Assembly (NCBI GenBank): GCA_026008535.1
Contig: BRKX01000009.1
Location: 48,667,001 to 48,731,000, forward strand
DNA: 64,000 nucleotides
Direction: 5' to 3'
DNA from: Perilla frutescens
Taxonomy: Eukaryota; Streptophyta; Magnoliopsida; Lamiales; Lamiaceae
The notes under the pieces were generated by a model, which worked only from the letters and a program-made list of their open reading frames with translations, ran no database searches and was not told the DNA's origin. Below, in pieces: positions 32,771 to 44,395 of the stretch (positions are counted from its first letter, which is position 1; each line of letters starts with the position of its first letter). Position numbers and translations under genes: made by a program.

Positions 32771-33403
32771 GAGAAAATGGTCATTTTGGTATCTTATGTT
32801 TGAACTCTTATCACTTTTGGTACCCTACTTATTGCTTCAGCCAAAATGATATACTAACAATACTTGTTTTAATCATTTTGGTCCTAATTACCTGAAATAG
32901 CAGGGTTATGGATCATTTTTATATTTTTTTTTAAATTGAAGGATCAAAATTAAAATTAAAATATTATATAATTTTAATTTTCTCAAAACAATTATATACT
33001 TTAATTTATATAAAAATTTTATAATATAATTTAAATTATATAATTTTATTTTTAAGTTTTAAAAGTTTATATGATTTAATTTTCTAAAAATATTTAATTT
33101 AATTTTTAAAAATTTATGTAATTTTAATTTTTTTTAAAAATATATATTTTTAATTTTTAATTCAAAAAATATTTTTTATTTTAAAAAAAAGTAACTATTT
33201 TTAAAAAAAATTCATTTTTTGTCTCTTAACTTTAAGAAATTACACAGATAACCCAAATGACCTATAAACCTGCTATTCTAGTTAATTGGGACAAAAATGA
33301 CTAAAATATGTATTGTTATGGTATTATTTTGACAAAAATAATACATAGGATACCAAAATTGATAAGTGGTTAAACTTTAGGTACCAAAATGACCATTTTC
33401 CCA
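32771..33403. mobile_element. Mutator-like MITE, long TIRs, 9-bp TSD with one mismatch
   Basis: The left 'gagaaaatggtcattttggta' and the right inverse 'taccaaaatgaccattttcccа' form TIRs that extend about 140 bp with moderate divergence (shared 'cacttttggta'/'taccaaaattg', 'agcaggg'/'cctgct'). TTTACAATT (32762-32770) and TTTATAATT (33404-33412) are the likely target duplication. The centre is A/T homopolymer-rich with no gene. Confidence 0.7.
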
Positions 33404-33634
33404 TTTATAATTACCAAAATTACACAATCATGTACATCATTTTAATTTAAATTAAATTTTTACTTGTCCTACTATAGATTTATTTTGTAATAATATATGT
33501 CAATATTTTTAACGCAGCTTTCGAAGCTACAATAAATATGTTTCATATATAATCTAATTCATTATTAACTCTTAAGATTACGGATTGCATGGAATCATAT
33601 CCATATAATTAAGGTATATGAGAATTAATATCTA

Positions 33635-33736
33635 CTTCCTTCCTTCCTTCATATCTTTATGATTGTTGTTTTAATTTTTTTATTTTGTGTTAAAATATTT
33701 GTTGTTTTATAAATAATCGTAAAGAAACGGAGGGAG
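33635..33736. mobile_element. short Stowaway-like MITE
   Basis: The right end 'gaaacggagggag' followed by TA is the inverse of the mariner 'CTCCCTCCGTTTC' tip. The left end 'cttccttccttccttcat' after TA is a diverged partner. 'gttgttttaa'/'ttgttgttttat' segments pair internally. About 102 bp. Confidence 0.5.
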
Positions 33737-34440
33737 TATGTAATTAATTGGTTAAATAATCATTTATAAATATATTGTATATTACATAAATTTATAATTG
33801 TTTTTATATATTATTGAATTCTAAAAAAACATTAAAAAGTTTGTAAATAAAGTAAAACATATATATGTTTTTATTCAATAAAAATAAAATAAATAAATTT
33901 CTCTATTCAATTAATATAACAACAAAATATTAATTATTTCTTATGCGAAACATATGATTTGTTTCCTAACAACATTTGAAAGTTCAAATTTTAATATCTA
34001 CAGTTTTTCGAGACTGTGAGTTAAAAGATAAGTATTTTGTTATTATATTTCAAATGTAATTTTTTAATTATTTTTTGTGAACTATTTTGTGTTTGAATAT
34101 ATTATTTTCAGAACTATCAGATAGGCAAACACTAAATGTTGGTTCTATCAAACCAAATAATTATGTTTTCTAAAATTACAGAAAATAAAATAAACTTCTG
34201 ATTTCACTATAGAATTTGAAATAGAGAAAAGATTTTGTTTCTAGATATTAAAAAATATCTCTATTCATCAAATAAATTAAATATGAAAAGACTAATTATT
34301 TTGAAGTCGGACATATTGATTAAAAAACACAATGAGATTTTGTGTTTCAAAATAATTAATATAATTCTCTAAGAAAATGCTAAATATACTATTCTCGATT
34401 AAAAATGTAAATATTACCATAAAATGAATAAAAATAAATA

Positions 34441-34705
34441 GAATTATTTGCTAAAAAATTCACCACCTTTTAATTTGTAGCAAAATAGACACCTCAAAAA
34501 AATTTGACTATTAGAAAACTAACATTGCACGGTAAAAATCACTCATATTCGAACACTCCAAAATTGAATTAATGTGTATACATTAAAAAAATATTGCGAT
34601 ATCATAATTTTAATGATCAGAAAAAAATTGAGGTGTTAAATTTTCTACAAATTAAAAGATTGGGTTATTATTGTGATGAATTTTTTTAGCAATTAACCCA
34701 AATAA
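34441..34705. mobile_element. inverted-repeat MITE-like element
   Basis: The left 'tttgctaaaaaattcacca' and the right inverse 'gatgaatttttttagcaa' pair, as do internal 'ttttaatttgtagcaaaat' and 'ctacaaattaaaag', and 'cacctcaa' and 'ttgaggtg'. I could not settle a target duplication, so the class is open. Confidence 0.5.
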
Positions 34706-35173
34706 ATAATATTAAATTCATGATTGGGTCATTGAGAAATTAAAATACTAATTTCCTAATTAATATTGTTAGTAATAACACTAAAAAATAGTATAGTAAT
34801 TATTAAGAATGTGATATAATCTTAAAATAAATTTATTAATTAAATAATATAAATAAATAGTCTTTCAATGTCAATGATCCACCACCTTGATTATATGAAA
34901 TTGCACAATGTAAATATTTAGTGTACACATAAAATGACAAATTAAACTTCTTTATAAAAAACACGTTAGAAAAATTAACACTCAACATTATCATTATTGC
35001 ATACAAAAATTGTCAACCATAATGCTAATGCTAGTAACACAAAGTTGAACATGATAAAAAATTACAAACAAATATTCTACCAAAATTCTTTAAATGAGTA
35101 TAATTTGATACATTACCTATTTCAATTTATAGATACATAATTCAAGATTAACATTATTTCTAGATATGACATC

Positions 35174-35302
35174 ATGGCGACGACGACAACCCAACTCATA
35201 CCCATCCACTTCTTGATCGTTCTTCTACTCTTTGTGGCCATTTCTGAGAAACAACTCGAAAATATTGTTTCTTCCAATCAAAATATGTTCAAATCATTAT
35301 AA
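35174..35302 (+). CDS. possible small secreted peptide
   Basis: A 42-codon frame starting MATTTTQLIPIHFLIVLLLF and ending FKSL. The first 22 residues look like a signal peptide: a short polar start, a hydrophobic core, then AIS as a plausible cleavage site. The remaining 18 residues have no cysteines and no conserved motif I know. It could be the first exon of a small secreted-protein gene cut off by AT-rich DNA, or chance. There is no supporting neighbour. Confidence 0.25.
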   Translation: MATTTTQLIPIHFLIVLLLFVAISEKQLENIVSSNQNMFKSL

Positions 35303-35569
35303 ATCTAAAAAAAATAAAAATTGAACATGAATATTAGATAATTTAGAATCAAAGTAGATCATCACCAGAGATATATGCTGCCAGATGAATCTATATCGAA
35401 GATTATAGGACATATTTCACCAATAGATGCCTCAGGATACGTTGGACAATTAAAAAAGATGAAAATACACTCCTAATTTTGATACGTTGGACAAATTTCT
35501 ACTGTCGGATTTACCATAGAATATTATTGTGTTAAGATCAACATCTCCCATGACTGGAGAAAAATAACT

Positions 35570-38500
35570 CACTACAAGAATAATGGCAATAGACTACACG
35601 AGAAAGATAACGTGTTTTCATACACGCGTTGTCTATTACACAATAGACGACGTGTCTACACAACCGCGTTGTCTATAGCCGCATTTTATTTTAAATTTTT
35701 CAATTTTTTTATTGTTAGAATAAAAATATGTGTTGTCTATAAAGTTATAGACAACGTGCTCTAGTACCATGTTGTCTATAACCGCACTTTTCTGATTTTA
35801 TGTTATACGACGTCATTTTAAAATCCATCCTTATAACCTTATCGACGCGGGAGTTGGAAATTTTGAGGACTTAGAAAAAAATTTACACCTCTTGAAATTT
35901 CTAAATCCCTAATCGCGCTCACCCTCTTCCGCCTCCGCTTCTGCCTCACCCTCACACTTCTCCTCAACATCAAATTCATGCTACTGCTACCAGTACTCAA
36001 CGCCACTACTTCCCTAAATCCCTAATCACAGCCTTCCCCTCCATCCTTGTTTTGCTCCTCACCGCTGTTTGTCGGCACTCACTGGTTCTTATTGCTATTG
36101 CCGCTCAACTCCCATACCTTCTTGAATCTCTAATCTCTAATTGTACCCTCCGTCTTCGCCCTCACTGATGTTGCCACTCACCTCAGCTGCTCCTCGCCGT
36201 CGCCGGGTAGAAAAAAATAGTGAGTATGTCAAACAAACTCAAATTCCTCGCAAAGCCCTCGCCTTTATCAGTTTTGTGAGATCATATGTTTATTGCCTTT
36301 TCGGAAGAGATGCATGTGTTTATACAAATTTATTTCATAGTTTCATGGTTTAATCAGAAACAGTAAGCACATAAATCAACATAATTGATGGTATTGTAAT
36401 GTGTTAAGAGTCTTTATATCAACTAGCAGTAATAGTTTGGCCACCTATATTCATGTTGGTGAGAATGATGCATTATTTGCTATGGTTAAATCAATTGTTG
36501 CATCAATATGAGCAGTTATGTTTATATGTAAATATTTAAATTTATTCCAAAAGATCAGTATTAATATTATGCAGTCTCTAAGAGGAGGATTGGTGGTTGT
36601 GTATATATCTATCTACCTTTATATCACATTGTCAATAGACTATCTCATAACTTTCATTATCTAAGACTAATAAACAAATAATGATTGCTGTTGAAGCACT
36701 CTGGTCTCGAATGAGCTTTGATCGGGCAGGCCAGAGGTGGCTCGAGTAGCTATCTCTGCAGTTGTAGTTTTATCGGTTGCATTGTATGTATATGTTATTA
36801 TGAATGATTAAATCATTGAGTTCTTTTTCATCCCAGGAGTAGCAAGAGGTAGTGGCTGGCAGTATATAGGGGATTAGCAAGAGGTAGTGGCAACTGTGCA
36901 GTCCTCACTTTCTCCAACAACTCTCACTAATTTGGAAAAATAGGTAGAATAGATATAATACATGTGCTTCCTTACTTCTCTTATACCCAAATCTACCAAA
37001 ATAGAGTATTGGTTGTATGAAAGTTTTGTAACAGTGTGTAGTTATAAATGTTGAGAGTTTCATGCATTGTTGAACCTATAAGCAAGGGAGTCAAGAGACA
37101 AAAAATTTTGCTTGCAAAACTCCACCAAGAGACAAAATGTTCATTAGCAGAAACGTTTGGCCCAACATTGTTTTTGTGTTTGTTCTCTTTTTGGTGCATT
37201 TACTCATTCCTTAATAAAATTTTTTGTGCTTAATACACTCTTCATCAAGAACTCTGCTACTTCATTATTCATGATTTCAAAGGTAGTCGACTAGTCGCAG
37301 ATAAAAATATCTACAATTATTACTTGTTTACAGATAATATTTTGAAGCAATATTGATGTTTTTAAAATATATTTAATTATATTTTTTTAAAAGATAAAAA
37401 AAAGCTAGTATGAAAGTTACCATGCATGCTGCCGAAGGGTAAAAGTATCATGCGGTGAAAATCTGCTATTTGGAAAATTGTCTTTGGTGCTATATATATA
37501 TATGTATATATAAATGATGGGAATTTCACTTTAATGTTGTTATGTTCATTATTGATATCAATGATATGATGCATTTATTCGAGATGGGCTAAGGAACTAA
37601 TTTCACAATTATACTTTTAGTTAGGTAAATTGCATTTGATTAGCTTTTTACAAAATTTATACCTGCTCAGATTTTCAGTATATTACAAACTCAAATAGAT
37701 TTAATGCTATATCAAGTTCAAATTTTTGTAGGATCATGAATTGCACCATTTTAGTAGGATCATGATTAGATTTGATTGGAGAGCAGGTGAGCTGAGATGG
37801 AAATGGTGATGGCATTTATTCCAAATTTATGTTTGTTTGAATATGTATTTTTTTCATAGCAGTTAAAGAAGTAATATCAAACTTTTCTGTTGTGGACTGG
37901 ATTTCATTTCATTACACATATATCACACACACAAACCTGAGAGTTGAAGAGGTAGCAATAAGAAAATAGATTTGATTCTTTAATTGTATAATTACATGGA
38001 TTATCAGAGTTTTTAAGCTATTTATATACTTATATAAATAACCATTTTTCTGCGTTGGGATCTTGATTCTTGAATTGATACAGTTCTCATTCTAAGATTT
38101 TTTGTTCTTTTATTTTTTTTGCTCTTCTTCCTGTATTGATTGATTTCTTAAAAGTAGAATGCAAAGAGAGCTCGGGAGAAGGGGTAGATGATTCAACAAA
38201 TTATATTTTAAAGAAACTTGTAGAAAGATACTCTACTTAATTTTTGTGAACTAATATCCATTGAGACTATGTATTTATGGGATTCATTGAATAATCAAAC
38301 TCACCTTGAACTGAAGGATATGGTGAACACATATGTTCTTTCACTTAGCTTTTTTTAAGTTATCTTGTACAATGAAATATTATTTCAATTTATATATTTA
38401 ATGTGTGCAGGGCTATTAAATCTTTCAATTTGACTACTGGAAAGTGAGGGAGAAAAAAATGATTTATGAGAAGTGATCAAGGTATGGAATTCTTTTCTAA

Positions 38501-39310
38501 AACACTTATTGCGCACATATAAAGCACAAAACTATATTTAGTGATGACTAAAGACTTTGTTTGATTTATTATTTTAATGCCTTAAGGTTGTTTTTTATTA
38601 CTCATTTTGCTATATATATTGTTTAATTTGTGAAGCTGCAGCATTTTTGGCGAAGTGTTGATGGAACTTGGGTGGTTGATTCACTAGAATGATGATGAAG
38701 TTTTTGCAATTTTGAAGGAGTTCCATGCAGTTTGTAATTTTCAATATTTATATTTATTACTTGTACAAATTACTTCAATAGAACATTTAGTTATTATTGT
38801 TACTTGAATAATATTTTATGGTTTATATATACATTGATTTATTGTATGATGAATTTTAATATTTTAATAGAGATTTTGAATTTCATATTTTATTTGTTAT
38901 TTGAAATTCAAGCAGGTATATAATAAAATAAATAAAATTAAATCTGAAAAAGAAAAATCAAAATAGTCTTACGTATTCTGTGTTGTCTATAACCTGTGTA
39001 CTGTTGTCTATGTTGTAATAGACAACGCGTATTGCAAGTTGTCTTTAGCAAAATGCTTGTTGTTTATGAAGGCATAGACAACGTGTATTACACGTTGTCT
39101 TTAACCGATCGAGCGTTGTCAATGATACAATAGACAACGTGAAAAACACGTTGTCTTTAACAGATCAAGCGTTGTCTATGCAGAAATAGACAACGCATTT
39201 TACGCATTGTCTTTAACCGCCCCCAATAGACTACACTATAGTAGACAACGCTCGATTTCCTAATAGAAGACGCGGATTCCGCGTTGTCTATAGCCATTTT
39301 TCTTGTAGTG
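35570..39310. mobile_element. non-autonomous CACTA (CMC/EnSpm) transposon with TSD
   Basis: The ends are CACTACAAGAA (35570-35580) and TTCTTGTAGTG (39300-39310). The 3-bp target duplication ACT is at 35567-35569 and 39311-39313. Both subterminal regions carry many copies, in both orientations, of a short motif of the form 'tagacaacgcg/cgcgttgtcta' (35600-35790 and 38990-39295), which in this class bind the transposase. The 3.7-kb body has no transposase frame. It contains a C-rich segment (35890-36190) and splice-like AT-rich stretches that may derive from a captured transcript. Confidence 0.95.
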
Positions 39311-39313
39311 ACT

Positions 39314-40260
39314 TCTATATACTTCGACCTTTATATATCTTCTTCGAACCTCAATATGTCGGATAATTTATTTGGACGATCAATCCAATTTATATACACG
39401 ACTACACGTTTTAAAATATAAATGTGATTATTTCAATCAAAGTACGTAATTAATGCATGATATAAATCTCTTAATGGAGAGAGTGATTTTATGTTTAATT
39501 AATTAATTAATGTATTGATAACTTATATAGGGTAATAACCATAATTGGTATCTTTGCGATATGTTTAAGAAAAACGCTAATCAGTGACCAATCAACATAA
39601 TTATTTTCAATGTAATAAATTCTCTCAATTTCTGTAAATAAATATCATCTCAACTGATTTAACAAAATTACTATTATTCTGCCAAAATCCACCCTAAACA
39701 ATTATCTCCTTAATTCATCCTCTAATTATCGAAACGTGTACGTGTGTGTATATATATATATATATACATCTCATATTATCTTAAAGATATCTCACAGATA
39801 TAATGTATTAATCATAGAGCTAGATATTATACATTATTAAAAAAGATTGTAATTACAGGTATTGTGAATATTTTGGTGATTAGGATGTATATGGTAAATA
39901 ATATGTATATATATGAATTTTTGCAAATTTGTAGCTAATCTACCTAATATACGTCTTTTTTTAGCCTTACATCTATAAATTTACCTCTAAAAAATCCATA
40001 AATTAAATAATGTATAATATTACAATATATATATATATATATTATAGAAAGAAATATATTACAATATTTTATAAAAATAAATAAATACATATGGTACATA
40101 GATATATTCTAGAATTCATCTAAACCCATTTGCAGATTTATCCGAATGAATTTTCAATTAACAAATTAATTAATAAAGAAATTTTAATTAATTTATATTA
40201 TATTTCCGTTTTTGGCAAGTGTAAATGGCGGGAAAATGCTAAGTTACTATAAGTAGAATA
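39314..40260. other. AT-rich intergenic sequence
   Basis: No gene; short (TA)n tracts near 39750 and 40027. A TATA-like 'ttatatatatt' at 40272-40282 lies upstream of the chimeric gene. Confidence 0.5.
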
Positions 40261-40501
40261 ACTACTTACTTTTATATATATTAAGATAAGATAAGATTAA
40301 GATTAAGATGTTTTATTTCAAAGTATTGTAATAGTTTAAATACTAGGTTTGCCTGTGAAAATGCAATGAGAAAATTATCAACTTTCCTCCTATTTGTTCT
40401 CTCGGTTTTTCTCTCTTAATTCTTCTTATCCTCCTCCCATTTCTTCTAGTTTTTCTCTCTTATCATATTTTCAGAAAATCATCCAAAAAATAGAGAAATC
40501 C

Positions 40502-41503
40502 ATGGGTTCACTACAATTGTTATCTAAAGCCATCGATTCTCGGGAGATGGCCAATATCAATCTCGATGATTTGGAAAAAAAATTGAGGAAATCCGAACTC
40601 AAATTGAAAGCTGAAATATTGAAAAGAGAAGCATGGGAAGTAAAATTGCATAACCAAATTCGTGAACAATTTGGTGGAATCAAGGAAAAGTTTGATCGAT
40701 TGGACGATATCATAACCTCTATACAACTTCAATTGGTTTCAACAGAGAAGAAATTAGTGTGCAAGGAGATGAATGAATTTGTTGTGGACAAGGATTCGAC
40801 TCTAGAGAAGTATTCGACTATGGAGGAGAATTCCATGAATATTCATATGAACGAGAGTCTAGTTCGTCAAACACAGAAGGTGTTCGATGAAATGAATGAA
40901 AGAGAAACTAAGCTCTGGAATGAAAATTATCGTGAATTCATGGACCACGCTGGGAAGCTGACAGGTATGAACGAATGTGGTAAGATCTCATGCGATATTC
41001 ACTCAATCAAGCATTTGTTCATGACGAAATCATTATTTTGTCTGTCACTCGAACCACCTCCATCACAAATATGCTACAAAAATCAATCACCAACTTTATC
41101 CATCTCTGCAAACGTTTCCGCCACCACTCAAATTGCTAAACCTTCTCTAAATTCTCTACCAACAACCGCTCTCAAGTATGAACATTCCTACAAAATCGAT
41201 CTCTGCAAATCCGTCATATTCATTTATGACTTTAAACTGGGCAGAGTCAACACTAATACACGAAAGGTGTTTGACAAAATGCCTCAACCAGAAAAAGGCC
41301 TCTGCTCAAGAAAAAGATTTATTTGTGAGCCCCAACTTGGCATAGAATCTGCTGCTTTGCATCATCCTACAGATGGTTATGAAGCCCTTAATGGCGTAGA
41401 AGAAGGATTATGGAGCAGAATGACAACTAATTCTTTGGACTTTGATGCCTCTTCAATAGATGAAATAGAGAGAACGTTAGAGGGCAACATTTCAAAGCTT
41501 TGA
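40502..41503 (+). CDS. chimeric ORF: coiled coil + PPR-like segment + PRP39 N-terminal piece
   Basis: An intact 333-codon frame. The ATG at 40502 has a good context (aaatccATGGGT) and follows a pyrimidine-rich leader (40380-40470) like a plant 5' UTR. Residues 1-110 form a Lys/Glu-rich coiled coil (DLEKKLRKSELKLKAEIL) of unknown family. About 190-270 is Ser/Pro-rich and ends in GRVNTNTRKVFDKMPQP, a pentatricopeptide-like motif. About 285-333 matches the start of PRP39 (SLDFD, SIDEIERT, GNISKL). A TGA at 41501 cuts it off, and PRP39 homology continues downstream. No introns interrupt the joined parts. It may be a new chimeric gene or a fused pseudogene; transcription is unproven. Confidence 0.55.
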   Translation: MGSLQLLSKAIDSREMANINLDDLEKKLRKSELKLKAEILKREAWEVKLHNQIREQFGGIKEKFDRLDDIITSIQLQLVSTEKKLVCKEMNEFVVDKDSTLEKYSTMEENSMNIHMNESLVRQTQKVFDEMNERETKLWNENYREFMDHAGKLTGMNECGKISCDIHSIKHLFMTKSLFCLSLEPPPSQICYKNQSPTLSISANVSATTQIAKPSLNSLPTTALKYEHSYKIDLCKSVIFIYDFKLGRVNTNTRKVFDKMPQPEKGLCSRKRFICEPQLGIESAALHHPTDGYEALNGVEEGLWSRMTTNSLDFDASSIDEIERTLEGNISKL

Positions 41504-42560
41504 AAAGTTTATGATACATTTTTAGCAGAATTTCCACTATGCTATGGCAACTGGAAGAAGTATGTTGATCATGAGGCACGTCTCAGCTCAGTGGACAAAG
41601 TTACAGAGGTTTATGAGCGAGTTGTGGTCATGCGGTTGCATTATTGTGTCTTCTCTATTGCACTTACGGAGATCATGACACTATCCTAAGGCTATTTGTC
41701 CCACTCTGGGACAAATACATTGAGTATGAATTTTCACAACAAGCTTGGCCTCATGTTGTGACAATTTATATGAGGGCGTTGGAAATTCCACTATCTGAGC
41801 TGTGAATGACTAAAGAAGCAGCCGCGCTTACTGTTGCAGATTCTCAAGAGAGTGAGAGAGAGGTTCCTTCTTGTGCTGCAGAGCAATCATCTAAGATTGT
41901 AAACACACGCTTAAAAGATGTTGAGGAATTGAAGAAGTACACCGTGATTAGGGAAGAGATTTATCAAGAAGTTAATGACTTTTATTCTAAGATCATTAGT
42001 TTTAAAACATCAATTAGCAGGCCTTATTTCCATGTGCGTCCCCTTATTGCGGAGCTTGAAAATTGGCATAAGTATCTCACTTTTACTAAAGGTGGAGTTG
42101 ACTTCACTAGTAGCAGTATGGAGCTTGCAGAAAATGCCCTTGCTTGTGCTACTCAAGTGTTTGTAAAAAGACAACCAGAGATCCTTCTTTTCACTGCTCG
42201 ATTCAATGAACCACATGGTGACATTCTTGGAGCCTGACCAGGTTATCAATATGCTAACATGGAACACCGACTTAGAAAGTTAGAAGATGCTTATTCTTTA
42301 TATGAGCAACTAATTGCTATCGAGAAAGAAAAAGAGCAATCACAAACTTTGCCTTTATTGTTCGCTCAGTACTCCGGTTTTGTATTCTTGGTTTCTGGCA
42401 ATGTCGATAAGGAAAGAAGGATTCTTGCTCGAGGTGTGGAAAGCGCGCCTCTGTCAAAACCACTTTTGGATGCCTTGATACACCTAGAGTCAATTCAGAA
42501 TCTTCCAAAGCAAATAGAATATCGAGATTCCTTCATTAAGAAATTTGTGAATGCCACTTT
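41355..42560 (+). pseudogene. PRP39 (U1 snRNP, HAT-repeat) intronless pseudogene
   Basis: HAT-repeat sequence of the PRP39 pre-mRNA splicing factor: FLAEFPLCYGNWKKY, VDHEARLSSVDKV, PLWDKYIEYEFSQQAWPH, RPYFHVRPLIAELENW, ACATQVFVKRQPEI, MEHRLRKLEDAYSLYEQ, LARGVESAPLSKPLL. PRP39 helps U1 snRNP define 5' splice sites. The order is that of the family but several blocks are missing. Breaks are a TGA at 41501, a frameshift between about 41650 and 41690, a TGA at 41803 and a TGA at 42235. Blocks that lie in separate exons in normal genes appear joined, so the copy probably passed through an RNA intermediate. After 41806 the frame is almost continuous into the HSP70 part. Confidence 0.85.
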
Positions 42561-42639
42561 ATTCATGCTACACGTTGTGCAAGAGCTCATGGGAAGTTTG
42601 TTTACTACAATGCAGTCACTTCTATACCAAAATGTGGAG

Positions 42640-43104
42640 ATGGAATGGGCTAAAATGTTCCTTGAGGTCAATGCCACTGCTGGTAGCACTCATCTTGGGG
42701 GTAAAGATTTTGACAGCAAAACGGTGAACCATCTTGTTCAGAAATCCAAGAAGAAGCACTAGGAAGACATCACTGGCAACCCAAGGGCTTTTAGGCGATT
42801 GAGGCCTTCTTGTGAGAGAGCAAAGATGACCCTCTCATATACTGCTCAAACCACCATTGAGATTGACTCTCTATATGAGAATGTTTATTTTTACTCTACC
42901 CGTGTCAGATTTAAGGAGTGGAACATTGACTTGTTCAAGAGGTGCTTGGAATCAGTTGAGAAATGTTTGAGGGATGCTAAGATGGATAAGAGCACTATCC
43001 ATGATGTTGTTCTTGTTGTTGGCTCCACTAGAATTCCCAAGGTGCAGCAACTTTTCGCAAGATTTCTTCAATGGGAAGAAAATACATGCGTACTTAAAGT
43101 ATAA
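42640..43104 (+). pseudogene. HSP70 nucleotide-binding-domain fragment fused to PRP39 pseudogene
   Basis: Matches a central part of the Hsp70 ATPase domain: NATAGSTHLGGKDFD, VNHLVQKSKKK, then after an in-frame TAG at 42760 RAFRRLRPSCERAK, AQTTIEIDSLYE, CLRDAKMDKS, STIPRK-type STRIPKVQQL. Hsp70 is an ATP-driven chaperone. Here neither the N-terminal half of the ATPase nor the substrate-binding domain is present. The GG of the usual VGGSTRIPK motif is altered (VVGSTRIPK). It reads in the same frame as the preceding PRP39 piece across an ~80-bp unrecognised linker, and ends at 43104. No poly(A) tail or target duplication is visible. Confidence 0.85.
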
Positions 43105-43124
43105 TATACATAACTAGGGGTGGC

Positions 43125-43345
43125 AAATCCCGCCCAGCCTAACTTATCGGGCAAATTGTTCGTCCACGGGCCATAGGTCGAAGGGTATTTTTTCAGTTTT
43201 TTCAGCTGGGTGGCCCAACCCATTCAGGCCATTACCTTGTTCGGGTCAGGTTAGGCCGACCTAAATTTATTTCGAACTTTTACTTTTGTGGTTTAGCCCG
43301 ACCAAAAATAGGGTTGGACCGATTTTGCCACCTTTATACTATATA
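43125..43345. mobile_element. hAT-like MITE
   Basis: The left 'taggggtggcaaat' and the right 'attttgccacctтta'-type inverse form short TIRs typical of hAT-derived plant MITEs. The body is rich in 'gggc'/'gccc' words. The expected 8-bp duplication is not clear ('tacataac' against 'tactatat'). Confidence 0.4.
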
Positions 43346-43945
43346 TAGGGGTAGTAATTTTTGACACGACACGAACACAACATGAAAATAACGGGTTAGT
43401 GTTTGACCTTATCGTTATGTGTCGACACGATAACGACCTGAAATTTCATGTCGTGTCGTGTTTCGTGTCAACCTGCTAAACACGATAAAATTAACATGTT
43501 ATCTGATAAGCTGATAACAGGCCAATCCAATAATACCTAATAACACAATAACACAATAAGAACCTGATAACCTGTTACACGAGAATATTATTAAAATTTA
43601 AAAATATATATTTATTATTTCAGTTTCTCTTTTTTTATACATTTTTGAATGAATTAAATAATTAATATAATTATGTAATAAATATATTTTTTAAGTTTAT
43701 TTTTCTAGTTGTTATGCAGATTGACATATTTATGTAAGATGTAGTTTTTTTTTAATTATTGCTTTATTGTCGTGTCGTGTCAATATCGTGTCATGTCAAC
43801 ATGATAAAAAATCGTGTTCGTGTTTATACAAAATTATCGTGTTCGTGTTCGTTTTCGTGTCGAACATATTCTTATCGTGTCGTATTCGTGTTTGGCCTTA
43901 TCGTGTCGTGTCATTATTATGTCAACACGAAACACGAAACATAAT
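43345..43945. repeat. repeat rich in 'cgtgtcgtgtc' words
   Basis: Starts 'taggggtagtaatttttgac' and contains many 'cacgacacgaac'/'gttcgtgtcgtg' words in both orientations at its two ends (43365-43480 and 43770-43945), so it can fold back. It resembles a common hAT-like plant repeat family. The right end was not fixed. Confidence 0.5.
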
Positions 43946-43958
43946 GTATAAAATATGC

Positions 43959-43961
<3 letters not shown>

Positions 43962-44001
<40 letters not shown>
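43962..44001. repeat. (AT)n microsatellite
   Basis: About 19 perfect AT units, followed by 'cagagagagg'. Confidence 0.95.
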
Positions 44002-44004
<3 letters not shown>

Positions 44005-44150
44005 GAGAGGAGCATTGATATGTCGAGCAACTAGTTTGTGCACGTACTGTAAATGCGGCATTTATTTACACACACACATATATATTTATAATTTATGTCA
44101 AGTTCAAATATCTATAATTTACACACACATACATATATTTATATAATATC

Positions 44151-44395
44151 ACAAATATACCGGTATATACCATTGATGCGGTATATATCGATACAACGGT
44201 ATATGCCTAATTAACAGTATATACCTAAAAAATTCGGTATACCGTCGGTATACCTCGGTTTTTAAAATTATATACCGTTACCTTACTGAAAAATCTCGGT
44301 ACGGTATCATACCTTACCGAAAATATCGATATACCTTAAAGTTTGATATTCTGGTATTTTTTCGGTACGGTATGACGGTATATTTTCCCAGCCAT
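44151..44395. repeat. palindrome-rich 'ggtatatacc' repeat
   Basis: Many short palindromic words ('ccggtatata', 'cggtataccg', 'ggtatacc', 'ggtacggtat') fill this stretch, with 'accggtat' at the left and 'atgacggtatat' at the right. Probably a MITE with strong secondary structure; the boundaries are not defined. Confidence 0.5.

Larger units (their letters stand above)
33413..35173. other. AT-rich region with small MITEs, no host gene
   Basis: Very AT-rich. Only the two short inverted-repeat elements listed separately (33635-33736 and about 34441-34705) are recognisable. Confidence 0.5.

Noticed and set aside
36141..36353. 70-codon frame inside the CACTA element
   Set aside because: Too short, with no motif and no recognised domain; the C-rich part is noted as possible captured sequence only.
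40394..40501. upstream extension of the chimeric frame
   Set aside because: The frame is open but has no ATG before 40502; the sequence looks like a pyrimidine-rich 5' UTR.
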